A program made the position numbers and the translations under genes. Source: Bacteroidota bacterium (GTDB lineage: Bacteria; Bacteroidota; Rhodothermia; Balneolales; HLUCCA01). From it: a stretch of 26,665 nucleotides of DNA. The DNA is taken from the NCBI GenBank assembly GCA_003448835.1, contig DLXM01000310.1:1-26665 (forward strand), read 5' to 3'. Of this stretch, positions 15,569 through 23,517 are shown one piece after another (positions within the stretch are counted from its first letter, which is position 1; the number at the start of each line of letters is the position of its first letter). The notes under the pieces were generated by a model, which worked only from the letters and a program-made list of their open reading frames with translations, was not told the DNA's origin and did not search any database.

Positions 15569-16915
15569 TCAGACAATCAATTGAATCCCTTCTCGATCAA
15601 CTTTGTGTGATACCATTTTGATATCATCCGGTCTTTTTGATAGAATTTCAATTGCACCTAAAATCCTTTCCACCGAACTATCGATCAATGCTGTATTGTT
15701 CGTATAAATGCGTGCAATTGTTTCACCGTTTCTAACTTTTTCGCTATGTTTTTTAATAATTTCGATACCGGCCGCCGGATCAATAATGTCTTCTTTTCGG
15801 ATTCGACCGGCACCTAATTCAACACCGGTCATCCCAATTTCAAATGAATTTATTGCCCCAATGAACCCATCTTTTGATGATAGAACATCAACAATATGCT
15901 TTGCAGGAGGGTATAAATCGGGATTGAGCAAATATTTTGTGTCCCCGCCCTGCACCTTACAAATATCAACAAATTTCTGAAAAGCAGTCCCATTATTGAT
16001 AGATTCTACCGACATTTCTATACCTTCATCCACCGAATTCGCCTTTCCACCTAACCAAATCATGGTGCCGGATAACAATAGTGTAACTTCCATCATGTTT
16101 TTTTCACCCCTACCTTGCAATGCATCAATGCACTCACGCACCTCCAGCCAGTTCCCGATTGCGTGTCCCAAAGGCTGATCCATATTAGTTATATAACCGA
16201 CCGTTCGTTTACCAAAATGTTCTCCAATACTTACAAGTTTTTGTGCGAGTTGCAGCGCTGCCTCCTGAGTTTTCATAAACGCACCACTACCACATTTCAC
16301 ATCCAAAACCAGTGCATCTATCCCCTCTGCGAGTTTTTTTGACATGATACTCCCGGCAATTAACGGGATACACTCTACTGTTGAAGTGACATCCCGCAAT
16401 GCATACATCCGTTTATCAGCCGGCGCAATTTCTTCAGTCTGACCAATTAACACCAAATTATGCTCAGCAAGAACCTTTGCATAGGTATCAAGATCCAGAT
16501 TAACATTGAATCCTGGAATTGATTCCAGCTTATCTAAAGTTCCACCACTGTGACCAAGTCCGCGCCCCGATATCATTGGGACTGGAACACCACATGCCGC
16601 TACAATAGGAGCCAAAATTAGCGAAAGTTTATCCCCTACACCGCCTGTAGAATGTTTATCAACTTTGATGCCGGGAATATGACTCAAATCAATTACGATT
16701 CCGGAATGCAACATAGCATATGTCAGATCTGATGATTCCCGGTCTGTTAGGCCATTCAGGTAAATAGCCATTAACATTGCACTCATTTGATAATCCGGTA
16801 TCACGTCACGAGTGTACTCAGCAATCATATACCTAATTTCTTCGGTCGTAAGTTCTAATTTCTCTCTCTTTTTTCTGATGAGTGAAACCATGTTAAAAGA
16901 TTTCGTGTCAGCCAT
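15569..16915 (-). CDS. Thymidine / pyrimidine-nucleoside phosphorylase
   Basis: A cytoplasmic salvage enzyme that splits thymidine (and possibly uridine) with phosphate to the free base and (deoxy)ribose-1-phosphate. Its 448 residues match the family length. The phosphate-binding block DKHSTGGVGDK is at 86-96 and the family signature SGRGLGHSGGTLDKLESI at 116-133. Later blocks include 'DVKCGSGAFMKT' and the C-terminal lipoyl-like domain with 'IGMTGVELGAGRIRKEDIIDPAAGI'. Strict thymidine (deoA) and broader pyrimidine (pdp) types are not separated here, so no symbol is given. It is the first minus-strand gene of this block, diverging from the gene at 17015, and lies 63 bp upstream of pspA. Whether it shares a transcript with the PspA run is open. 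Confidence 0.93.
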   Translation of the reverse strand: MADTKSFNMVSLIRKKREKLELTTEEIRYMIAEYTRDVIPDYQMSAMLMAIYLNGLTDRESSDLTYAMLHSGIVIDLSHIPGIKVDKHSTGGVGDKLSLILAPIVAACGVPVPMISGRGLGHSGGTLDKLESIPGFNVNLDLDTYAKVLAEHNLVLIGQTEEIAPADKRMYALRDVTSTVECIPLIAGSIMSKKLAEGIDALVLDVKCGSGAFMKTQEAALQLAQKLVSIGEHFGKRTVGYITNMDQPLGHAIGNWLEVRECIDALQGRGEKNMMEVTLLLSGTMIWLGGKANSVDEGIEMSVESINNGTAFQKFVDICKVQGGDTKYLLNPDLYPPAKHIVDVLSSKDGFIGAINSFEIGMTGVELGAGRIRKEDIIDPAAGIEIIKKHSEKVRNGETIARIYTNNTALIDSSVERILGAIEILSKRPDDIKMVSHKVDREGIQLIV

Positions 16916-16916
16916 A

Positions 16917-16924
16917 AAAACTTA
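16917..16924 (-). promoter_or_regulatory. TAAGTTTT box 1 bp before the phosphorylase start
   Basis: The box differs by one base from TAnnTTTG and ends one base before the ATG. It is the third example in this window of TAAGTT placed 3-4 bases before a transcription-unit-leading ATG. No -33 element is visible. Interpretation as a leaderless promoter is tentative. Confidence 0.25.
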
Positions 16925-16960
16925 TTGGTGATAATTTCGTTTATTAAGAGTAAATCGTGC

Positions 16961-16985
16961 AAGATTGATAGGCTTTACCTATCTT
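16961..16985. promoter_or_regulatory. Inverted repeat in the divergent intergenic region (possible operator)
   Basis: GATAGG (16967-16972) and CCTATC (16978-16983) are perfect inverted arms around CTTTA. With a two-base bulge the arms extend to AAGAT...ATAGG / CCTAT...CTT. It sits in the 99-bp gap between the phosphorylase gene and the gene at 17015. No T-tract follows on either strand, so it is not an intrinsic terminator; a dimeric regulator site is possible. Confidence 0.3.
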
Positions 16986-17014
16986 ATTAGACAAGCAAGT
17001 TAATTTATTTCGCT

Positions 17015-17599
17015 ATGAAAATCCCATTTTTTGAAATTCTAGCCTTGTTATTCCTGCTTTGGCCGTTGATTCAAAAGTATATGAAAAAGAATCAACCCGA
17101 AGCCGGACAACCTGATATTTATCAAGGTCAGGATTACCACGAAGATGATCATTTTGTACAAACTGGTGATGAAACTCCAGCAAATTCTGAATGGGATCAT
17201 GCTATGCGTGAACTTGAAATGATTTTTACCGGCCAGACTGAACCTCAGCCGCAGCCTGTGGAAAAAACTCAAAAACCTGTTTCTAGCCTTAAAGATCATG
17301 CTGTAAAAGGGATTAAACATGAACCGGATCAACGTTCTTTTTATGCTCAAAGTCTTAAAAGAAAAGCTCAGCATGATTCAGAATTCAAATCAGACGAGTT
17401 AGTTGATAAACTATTAGCTTCCGATAATGCCATTTATAAATCATTGGATGAAGCTGTCGAAATCGATAATTCGGATGCTCCGGTTTATACCATATTTCAG
17501 GACGTGAAAGATGGCACAAAACTGCGTGATTTCGTTATTATGAAGGAAGTGCTGGATAGACCACGATCACACCGACCCATCGGTCGAAACCATTTCTGA
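17015..17599 (+). CDS. Single-TM hypothetical protein, 194 aa
   Basis: A single hydrophobic helix at residues 4-20 (PFFEILALLFLLWPLIQ) is followed by a basic stop-transfer (KYMKKN). Next is a long acidic, Gln/Pro/Asp-rich linker to about residue 140, which is probably disordered. A short C-terminal segment near 'DGTKLRDFVIMKEVLDRPRSHRP' is the only part that looks conserved. The layout suggests an inner-membrane protein with a flexible cytoplasmic tail ending in a small binding motif. It lies 8 bp upstream of the PdxB-like gene and leads that operon. I do not recognise a family, and no function can be proposed from sequence. Confidence 0.7.
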   Translation: MKIPFFEILALLFLLWPLIQKYMKKNQPEAGQPDIYQGQDYHEDDHFVQTGDETPANSEWDHAMRELEMIFTGQTEPQPQPVEKTQKPVSSLKDHAVKGIKHEPDQRSFYAQSLKRKAQHDSEFKSDELVDKLLASDNAIYKSLDEAVEIDNSDAPVYTIFQDVKDGTKLRDFVIMKEVLDRPRSHRPIGRNHF

Positions 17600-17607
17600 A
17601 TCCACCT

Positions 17608-18801
17608 GTGATTACAATTCTGGCAGATAAGAATATCCCTTTTCTTATGGACATTGTCCCTGAATCATTTCAGGTACATTTTTTTGATCCCGAAAAGTCA
17701 TTCTCACATGAATTTGATGATTTGCGTCGATCTTCAGTACATGGAATACTCATCCGCACAGTTACCAAAATCGATCCACACAATTTTGAATCGGCGCTTT
17801 TCCCAAATTTAATGTTTATAGGTACTGCTTCAGCCGGCATCGATCATGTGGATGTTGATTATCTGAAAAAAATCAGCGTCCATTTTTCGAGTGCCGGAGG
17901 ATGTAATGCAAATGCTGTCGGAGAATACGTCGCAACTGGAATTCTGCACTGGAGTTTATCAAATAATCTTAATCTTGATTCACTGAGAGTAGGCATCATT
18001 GGAGTGGGCAATACAGGATCAAGTGTCTACGATAAATTAAAAGGACTGGGTTGTAAGTGTGCTTTGTATGATCCACCTCGATCAAACCGCGATGATAAAT
18101 TTGTTAGTGCATCTTTAAGTGAAATATTGGATTGTGACATCTTGACATTTCATGTCCCACTTACAAAAAATAACGACTCGAAATATCCGACACTTCATTG
18201 GTTAAATGATGAAAAACTATCCAAATTTGATGGAAAACTTATCGTCAATGCTTCTCGAGGTGAGGTGGTTGACGAAAAGGCTCTCATAAACTGGAAAACG
18301 AGATCGTCTAAATCAAAAGATTTCATACTGGATGTCTGGGATTCCGAGCCTGATATAAACGTTGAACTTGCAAAAAAATCATGGCTCGCCACTCCCCACA
18401 TTGCCGGATACTCTAATCAATCAAAATGGAATGCAACTCATATGATCGTGGATGAATTGTCCCGGTTTTTTGATGTACCTCAGGAAAATGTAATTTTTGT
18501 GGACTTCATTACAGACAACACAAATCCAGAAAATTCTAAAACTGATTTTGATACAAAAAACAGCTCAGATATTAATGAAATTGCGACTCTAGAGAATCTA
18601 CACCCGATGTTTCATTTAAATGAAAAACTAAAATCCGGTATATCTGATTCCAAAGATGCGAATATTAAACTATTTCGAACCCTCAGGACTCACTCAAAAC
18701 TAAGAAATGAATTCAAGTCATTATCAGTAGATCAAATTCAAACGTTTGAACAGTTTTCAAATGTGTATAAACTTCTAATGGTTGCTAAAGGAATTCAGTA
18801 A
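17608..18801 (+). CDS. pdxB: PdxB-like 4-phosphoerythronate dehydrogenase (D-2-hydroxyacid dehydrogenase family)
   Basis: An NAD-dependent cytoplasmic enzyme that would oxidise 4-phospho-D-erythronate in DXP-independent pyridoxal-5'-phosphate synthesis. Its 397 residues contain the substrate domain with 'TASAGIDHVDVDYL' and a Rossmann motif GVGNTG (132-137). HVPLT is at 182-186, and the PdxB-flavoured block 'PTLHWLNDEKL' is present. The catalytic triad is R217 (NASRGE), E247 (WDSEP) and H264 (TPHIAGYS). The PHIAGYS form, rather than the usual PHxAxxT, favours PdxB. A helical C-terminal tail from about residue 300 fits the PdxB dimerisation region. The start is GTG at 17608, 8 bp after the previous stop. 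The stop shares a base with the ABC permease start (TAATG). Confidence 0.85.
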   Translation: MITILADKNIPFLMDIVPESFQVHFFDPEKSFSHEFDDLRRSSVHGILIRTVTKIDPHNFESALFPNLMFIGTASAGIDHVDVDYLKKISVHFSSAGGCNANAVGEYVATGILHWSLSNNLNLDSLRVGIIGVGNTGSSVYDKLKGLGCKCALYDPPRSNRDDKFVSASLSEILDCDILTFHVPLTKNNDSKYPTLHWLNDEKLSKFDGKLIVNASRGEVVDEKALINWKTRSSKSKDFILDVWDSEPDINVELAKKSWLATPHIAGYSNQSKWNATHMIVDELSRFFDVPQENVIFVDFITDNTNPENSKTDFDTKNSSDINEIATLENLHPMFHLNEKLKSGISDSKDANIKLFRTLRTHSKLRNEFKSLSVDQIQTFEQFSNVYKLLMVAKGIQ

Positions 18802-20060
18802 TGTCATATTCATATCCCAAATTGCCAATTGACCCACAAAAAGGATATTACATTAGGTTATTGGTATCACTAATTCCGGTTATCGCACTTGGAATTGGTC
18901 TATCTAGTGATTTGAATTTTAATGATAAAATAGTTCTTTCCCGCTACATGATGTTTTTACAAGCGGGAATATTGGCTTTTATAACACCTTGGATCATGTT
19001 CCCGCAAAATCCAATATGGTTTAGCCAAATGATGAATCCGGATACCTCACAGATTATCCGGATTTTCATACACAGAATAGGACAACTATGGATTTTACTG
19101 TCTGTCTTTATGTCCACAATCATTTTTTATAATACTCAATCAGAACATTTACTCTCGATGTTAATCTTTTGGGTGGATGTCATGTTATTTACCCTTGGAA
19201 TCTGTTTGTTTGCGACAGTACGATTCTTAAAAATTGGCACCATATCACAATTATGGCAAGAAGGTAAACGCGGAGAAAAGATGCTGGCCTACTTAAAAGA
19301 AGCCGGAAATGGTCCGGGTGTACCGGCCGGATCGTTACCAACAATTGGCACAACGAGTCTGGTTGCAATCATAGGAATGGCCACAGTTATTATCAGTTCA
19401 TGGATCATGGCTTCAACACAACTATCAATTTTTAGTGTTAGCGGACTAATTATTTTACCCATTGGTCTCATTTCATGGACATTTCATGTTAGACACCTTG
19501 ATCAGGATTATTATCACTCCCAGGGGTTTTACAGCGAATTATTCAGAAATCCCGGTGGACGAGCTGATGCAGGTAGAGACCCGATACCCATAAAGTCATT
19601 GTACTGGGTTCCTGATTTCATTAAGCCACAATTGTGGCTCACGTTGCGGCAAATGGATAGAAAAATTCCAGTCGGCAGGTTATTGTTAATCGCATTTCTA
19701 TTCTATTGGAGCTTGATTTATGGAGGTATGTTATCTGTTCAACTGATGATTATTATTCCATTTTTAACCATCCTGATTAAAAATCTAATTATTCTGAAAA
19801 TGGATAATAAACCATATTCGAGTATATCATACAGAACGCAATTAACCTCCGAAATGGGATGGTACTGGGTCAGATTATTTATTGGTATTCGATGGATGAT
19901 TCCTATTCATTTTGCACTGATATTAACAATTTGGGTCGTGGATGATATCCCTTCAGCTATGTGGCAATGGTGGATCCTGGCAGATATAATTAGTTTGCTG
20001 TTCATCAATGTTTTTGCATCTGTAAAAAACTATTTAACTACTATTCGACAATATGCCTGA
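18801..20060 (+). CDS. ABC-type membrane permease, multi-TM, 419 aa
   Basis: A hydrophobic protein with about nine to ten predicted membrane helices. The clearest include 'LLVSLIPVIALGIGL', 'MMFLQAGILAFITPWIMF', 'VMLFTLGICLFATV', 'LVAIIGMATVIISSWIMA' and a C-terminal pair. A soluble loop after residue 150 contains 'GEKMLAYLKEAGNGPGVPAGSLP'. I find no fold-specific motif, but its stop overlaps the start of the ABC ATPase by 8 bp, so it is almost certainly the cognate permease. It fits the loosely conserved ABC-2-like exporter permeases of Bacteroidota. The substrate is unknown. It is translationally coupled to the PdxB-like gene upstream. Confidence 0.75.
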   Translation: MSYSYPKLPIDPQKGYYIRLLVSLIPVIALGIGLSSDLNFNDKIVLSRYMMFLQAGILAFITPWIMFPQNPIWFSQMMNPDTSQIIRIFIHRIGQLWILLSVFMSTIIFYNTQSEHLLSMLIFWVDVMLFTLGICLFATVRFLKIGTISQLWQEGKRGEKMLAYLKEAGNGPGVPAGSLPTIGTTSLVAIIGMATVIISSWIMASTQLSIFSVSGLIILPIGLISWTFHVRHLDQDYYHSQGFYSELFRNPGGRADAGRDPIPIKSLYWVPDFIKPQLWLTLRQMDRKIPVGRLLLIAFLFYWSLIYGGMLSVQLMIIIPFLTILIKNLIILKMDNKPYSSISYRTQLTSEMGWYWVRLFIGIRWMIPIHFALILTIWVVDDIPSAMWQWWILADIISLLFINVFASVKNYLTTIRQYA

Positions 20061-20718
20061 TCAAAACCAAGATTTATCTAATTTCACTCTGATTATTCGT
20101 AATCTCAGCAAACGGTATGGGCAAAATCGAAATATCATATCTGGTATGAATGCTGAATTTAAACCCGGAACAGCAACCGGTTTAATGGGTCCGAATGGTT
20201 CCGGGAAAACTACTTTTATGAGATTAATCAGCGCTGCAGCTTATCCAACAGAAGGAGAAATTCATTACGGGACAATTGACATTCACAAATCAGTGCACGC
20301 TTATCTTAAGTTCGTTGGAATTGTCGGGGATACATCCGATTTACCACAATTTTTAACTGCAGAAGAACTGATTGAAGGGATTCTGAGATCCAGAAAAAAA
20401 TGGTCGGATGACGGTTCGAAAAAACTTAGTAAAATTCTGGATGATGTTGAGCTGGATGATCGACGAAATAGTCTCATTGGAACCTATTCAAGCGGAATGA
20501 TGCAAAAAACGATGATCGCTGCGGCTTTGGCAGGGGAACCTCAAATTCTGTTATTGGATGAACCTTTCAGAGCACTCGATGAGGATGCCGTATCAGCCGT
20601 TCTGGCTCTGTTAAATACATTTAAGCAGAATGGTGGGACAATATTGATATCGAGTCACCAGCGGGAAATTCTACAAGGTCTATGTGATGAGTTTATCAAT
20701 TTTCCGGTTGTTAATTGA
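20053..20718 (+). CDS. ABC transporter ATP-binding protein
   Basis: A 221-residue nucleotide-binding subunit. Walker A GPNGSGKT is at 46-53, the Q-loop region around DLPQF at 96-100, and the signature motif SSGMMQK (146-152) takes the place of LSGGQ. Walker B is ILLLDE (165-170), the D-loop follows in 'FRALDEDA', and the H-loop His is at 202 in ISSHQ. The short length and the YSSGMMQK-type signature match exporter-type ATPases of the CcmA/ABC-2 class. It pairs with the overlapping permease gene. Its stop is one base away from the stop of the convergent tryptophan dioxygenase gene, with no evident terminator between them. Confidence 0.93.
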   Translation: MPDQNQDLSNFTLIIRNLSKRYGQNRNIISGMNAEFKPGTATGLMGPNGSGKTTFMRLISAAAYPTEGEIHYGTIDIHKSVHAYLKFVGIVGDTSDLPQFLTAEELIEGILRSRKKWSDDGSKKLSKILDDVELDDRRNSLIGTYSSGMMQKTMIAAALAGEPQILLLDEPFRALDEDAVSAVLALLNTFKQNGGTILISSHQREILQGLCDEFINFPVVN

Positions 20719-20719
20719 G

Positions 20720-21502
20720 TTAAAACTGAGTCCGAATAGCCCAAAGGTCCGGGAACATATGATGATGTAATGTTGATTTTAAATATTCAACACCATCTGA
20801 TCCACCTGATCCCTTTTTAGTACCGATTGTTCGCTCTACCATTTTTACATGACGATAACGCCATTCTTGCATCCCCTCATCAAAATCGACAAGAAGTTCA
20901 CAGAGTAATGCTGCTTCATTATCTTTTTGCATGACTTCCACAAGGACTTGCTGCAATTCATCTGACGGATTGAAAACCAGCCCATTGTCATTGACGCGTT
21001 TTGGCATTGGTGCGGGATAACCCCTTTTCTGCAAATAGTTAACAAATGATTCCCATATTATGGGTTCATCCATTCTTGAAATAATTGTATTGTAAGCATC
21101 ACTTCCGGTTTCATGCACTGAAATCATTCGTTTTGTTCGAAGTCCACATAGTATTTCAAGCTCACGAAATTGAACTGACTGAAATCCACTTGAATTTTGT
21201 AGAAACTTTCTGAATTGATTAAACGATAAAGGTGTCATCGTTTCAAGGATATCAGTTTGTCCGACGAGTGTTTTCATAATGACTAATATTCGACGCATGG
21301 TCTTTATTGCAGACCAGGTCTCACCAAATTCGAGTTGATTTCGCAATAATTCTACCTCATGCAGAACCTGTTTAAACCAAAGTTCATAGGTTTGGTGAAT
21401 GATGATAAACAACATTTCATCATGCTCTTCGGGGTGCGATTGCAACTTTTGAAGTCGGAGTAATTCATCAACTTTAAGATATGACAGATAAGTAAGAGAC
21501 AT
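20720..21502 (-). CDS. kynA: Tryptophan 2,3-dioxygenase
   Basis: A haem enzyme that opens the indole ring of L-tryptophan to N-formylkynurenine, the first kynurenine-pathway step. The 260 residues contain IIIHQTYELWFKQ with the active-site His36, SGFQSVQFRELE with substrate-binding Arg113, and the haem-ligand His218 in YRHVKMVERTIGTKKG, followed by the conserved GSGGSDGVEYLKSTL segment. The length is at the short bacterial end of the family. No formamidase, kynureninase or kynurenine monooxygenase gene is adjacent, so later steps must be encoded elsewhere or the product is used differently. It stands alone, convergent with the ABC ATPase gene and divergent from tatD. Confidence 0.97.
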   Translation of the reverse strand: MSLTYLSYLKVDELLRLQKLQSHPEEHDEMLFIIIHQTYELWFKQVLHEVELLRNQLEFGETWSAIKTMRRILVIMKTLVGQTDILETMTPLSFNQFRKFLQNSSGFQSVQFRELEILCGLRTKRMISVHETGSDAYNTIISRMDEPIIWESFVNYLQKRGYPAPMPKRVNDNGLVFNPSDELQQVLVEVMQKDNEAALLCELLVDFDEGMQEWRYRHVKMVERTIGTKKGSGGSDGVEYLKSTLHHHMFPDLWAIRTQF

Positions 21503-21636
21503 GTTAATTGAAGATTGAATAATGAAAATAAGCGCTTAAGAAAGGAATCTATTACGCACTAAGTTAACAGATTCATGTGTAAGATAGTATTTTCAAAACG
21601 GACATCCCATGCTCTGTTTTCGTATATTCAGGCACT
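21503..21636. promoter_or_regulatory. Divergent intergenic region between kynA and tatD
   Basis: This 134-bp gap should hold promoters for both genes. It contains a perfect 10-bp palindrome, TAAGCGCTTA (21529-21538), about 27 bp upstream of the kynA start; it could be an operator, but a palindrome this short is not rare. No TAnnTTTG or -35/-10 pair is convincing on either strand. Confidence 0.3.
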
Positions 21637-22410
21637 ATGATCGACACACATGCGCATATTTATTTGCCACAGTTTGAGGATGACGGAGCCGAAATGCTCA
21701 TGCGTGCGGAATCCGTAGGGATTACAGACATCCTGATGCCCGCAATTGATTTTGAGTCCGAAAAACAAATGGATTCATTAATTTCTGAGCATGCCGGACA
21801 AACTACGATTAAGCTCCATCGTATGGCAGGGATTCATCCTTGTGACGTTACTGGTACGATTGACGAAAAGCGACTTCTGGATTGGTGCTCAAAACCCGAA
21901 ATTTTAGCCGTTGGTGAAACCGGATTAGATTATTACTGGAGTACTGAGCACGTTTCAGATCAAAAAAAATCCTTGAAATTACATTGCAAGATTTCTAAAT
22001 CATTAAATAAGCCTATTGTTCTTCATAATCGAGATAGTACCACTGATTTGTTGGATATAATAGAATCTGAACAAAATGGGACACTTCGTGGTGTTTGGCA
22101 TTGTTTTACAGGTACAATTGAAGAAGGAAAACGAGCTATTGATCTGGGCTTACAATTAGGTATCGGTGGTGTCGTTACATTTAAAAATGGAGGCGTAGAT
22201 AAAACTGTAAAGCAGTTGGATCTTAATCAGTTTATATTGGAAACGGATGCTCCCTATTTGGCACCAACTCCGCATCGTGGTAAACGAAATGAACCTATGT
22301 ATACACAACTTGTCGGAATTAAATTGTCTGAAATATTTGATTTAACATTATCGGAAATTGATATTATTACTTCATCAAATGCACGAAAACTATTCACACT
22401 AGAATTTTAA
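21637..22410 (+). CDS. tatD: TatD family metal-dependent DNase
   Basis: A TIM-barrel metal-dependent hydrolase of 257 residues, the usual family length. Metal ligands are all present: H5 and H7 in DTHAH, E94 in AVGETGLDYYW, H130 in VLHNRD, H155 in WHCFTG, and D204 in ETDAPYLAP. The 'PHRGKRNEP' segment is also typical of the YcfH/TatD group. These enzymes are 3'-5' exonucleases or deoxyribonucleases linked to DNA repair and turnover. One small deviation is LHNRDST where LHxRxA is more common. It leads the plus-strand group with a histidine kinase and the ligase-associated exonuclease, so it may belong to a DNA-repair neighbourhood. Confidence 0.95.
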   Translation: MIDTHAHIYLPQFEDDGAEMLMRAESVGITDILMPAIDFESEKQMDSLISEHAGQTTIKLHRMAGIHPCDVTGTIDEKRLLDWCSKPEILAVGETGLDYYWSTEHVSDQKKSLKLHCKISKSLNKPIVLHNRDSTTDLLDIIESEQNGTLRGVWHCFTGTIEEGKRAIDLGLQLGIGGVVTFKNGGVDKTVKQLDLNQFILETDAPYLAPTPHRGKRNEPMYTQLVGIKLSEIFDLTLSEIDIITSSNARKLFTLEF

Positions 22411-22425
22411 AACTTCTTGATCCCT

Positions 22426-23517
22426 ATGGATATTCAAAAAAATAAGTATGATTTGACTCTCTTCTTTGAGTTATCATTAGATTTGATGTGTATAGCAGGA
22501 TATGATGGATATTTTAAAAAAGTGAATACCGGATTTGAAAAATTATTGGGGTATTCAATGGATGAGCTCCTTGACAGACCTGTCAATGCGTTTATACATC
22601 CTGATGACGTAGAAATCACATCCAAATACCGCGATTCTATTCGACAGGGTAAACCTCTCCTCAATTTTGAAAACCGGTATGTGACTAAATCAGGTGAAGT
22701 AGTTTGGTTGACTTGGACATCCATCCCCCATCCACAACATGAATTAGTGTATGCCATTGCAAAGAATATTACCCATCGGAAAAAAATTGAAGATGACAGG
22801 AATTCAATTCTTGCGAAAATCACCATGGTGAATGACGAACTCAAACGTCTTACCTATTCCACCTCTCATGATTTAAGATCACCGGTGAATAACTTGATTG
22901 CAGCTTTTAGTTTACTGGATGTAACTAAAGTCCAGGATCAGGAAACGGTCGACATACTTAATTTACTAAAATTAGCTTCTCAGGGATTGAATAGCACATT
23001 GAATACCTATGTAGACACTCTTGTTCAAAAAGACAAAAACAGTGTCGAAATTAGTGAATCAAATTTTCAGGAATCTTTATCTCTCGTCACTCAATCGTTA
23101 AGTTTATTGATCAAAAACTCGAATACACAGTTAAAAATAGATTTTTCCAAGGCTCCAACTGTGATGTTTAATCGTGGATATTTAGACAGTATTTTTCTAA
23201 ATCTAATTTCTAATGCCATTAAATACGCTAAACCTCAGGTAAATCCAATCATTCAGATATGGACTGAAGTCCAAAATAATCGGACTGTTTTATATGTTAA
23301 AGATAATGGTATAGGTTTCGATCTGGAGAAAATCGGTGACAAAATCTTCGGATTTAATCAAAAATTTCATAAAAATAAAGATAGTAAGGGCATTGGTTTA
23401 TATTTAGTCCGAAATCATGTTGAAAGTCTGGGTGGGTCAATAAAAGTTGAGAGTAATTTGAATGATGGTAGCTTATTCATCATAAAATTTGGTTCTACTA
23501 ATGATTCGAATTCATAA
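22426..23517 (+). CDS. Soluble PAS-domain sensor histidine kinase
   Basis: A kinase of 363 residues from the ATG at 22426; a TTG nine bases earlier would add three residues but is a weaker choice. A PAS domain plus PAC covers about 9-122 ('CIAGYDGYFKKVNTGFEKLLGYS', 'FIHPDD', 'ITHRKKIEDD'). The H-box YSTSHDLRSPVNNL has the phospho-acceptor His at 148. The HATPase domain has N-box LISNAIKYAKP, G1 box KDNGIGFD and G2 KGIGLYLV. There is no membrane segment, so it senses a cytoplasmic signal. No response regulator gene is adjacent (an orphan kinase). It lies close behind tatD, and its end overlaps the exonuclease start by 17 bp, which implies co-expression with the DNA-end-processing genes. Confidence 0.93.
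   Translation: MDIQKNKYDLTLFFELSLDLMCIAGYDGYFKKVNTGFEKLLGYSMDELLDRPVNAFIHPDDVEITSKYRDSIRQGKPLLNFENRYVTKSGEVVWLTWTSIPHPQHELVYAIAKNITHRKKIEDDRNSILAKITMVNDELKRLTYSTSHDLRSPVNNLIAAFSLLDVTKVQDQETVDILNLLKLASQGLNSTLNTYVDTLVQKDKNSVEISESNFQESLSLVTQSLSLLIKNSNTQLKIDFSKAPTVMFNRGYLDSIFLNLISNAIKYAKPQVNPIIQIWTEVQNNRTVLYVKDNGIGFDLEKIGDKIFGFNQKFHKNKDSKGIGLYLVRNHVESLGGSIKVESNLNDGSLFIIKFGSTNDSNS

Noticed and set aside
20719..20760. Shared terminator between the ABC ATPase and kynA stops
   Set aside because: The stops are one base apart; only weak pairing without a T-tract is seen on either strand.
22417..22425. TTG start for the histidine kinase
   Set aside because: An ATG three codons later gives a normal PAS N-terminus and keeps the start clear of the tatD stop.
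23489..23500. TTG start for the exonuclease
   Set aside because: It adds only four residues before a good ATG at 23501 and has no ribosome-binding signal.
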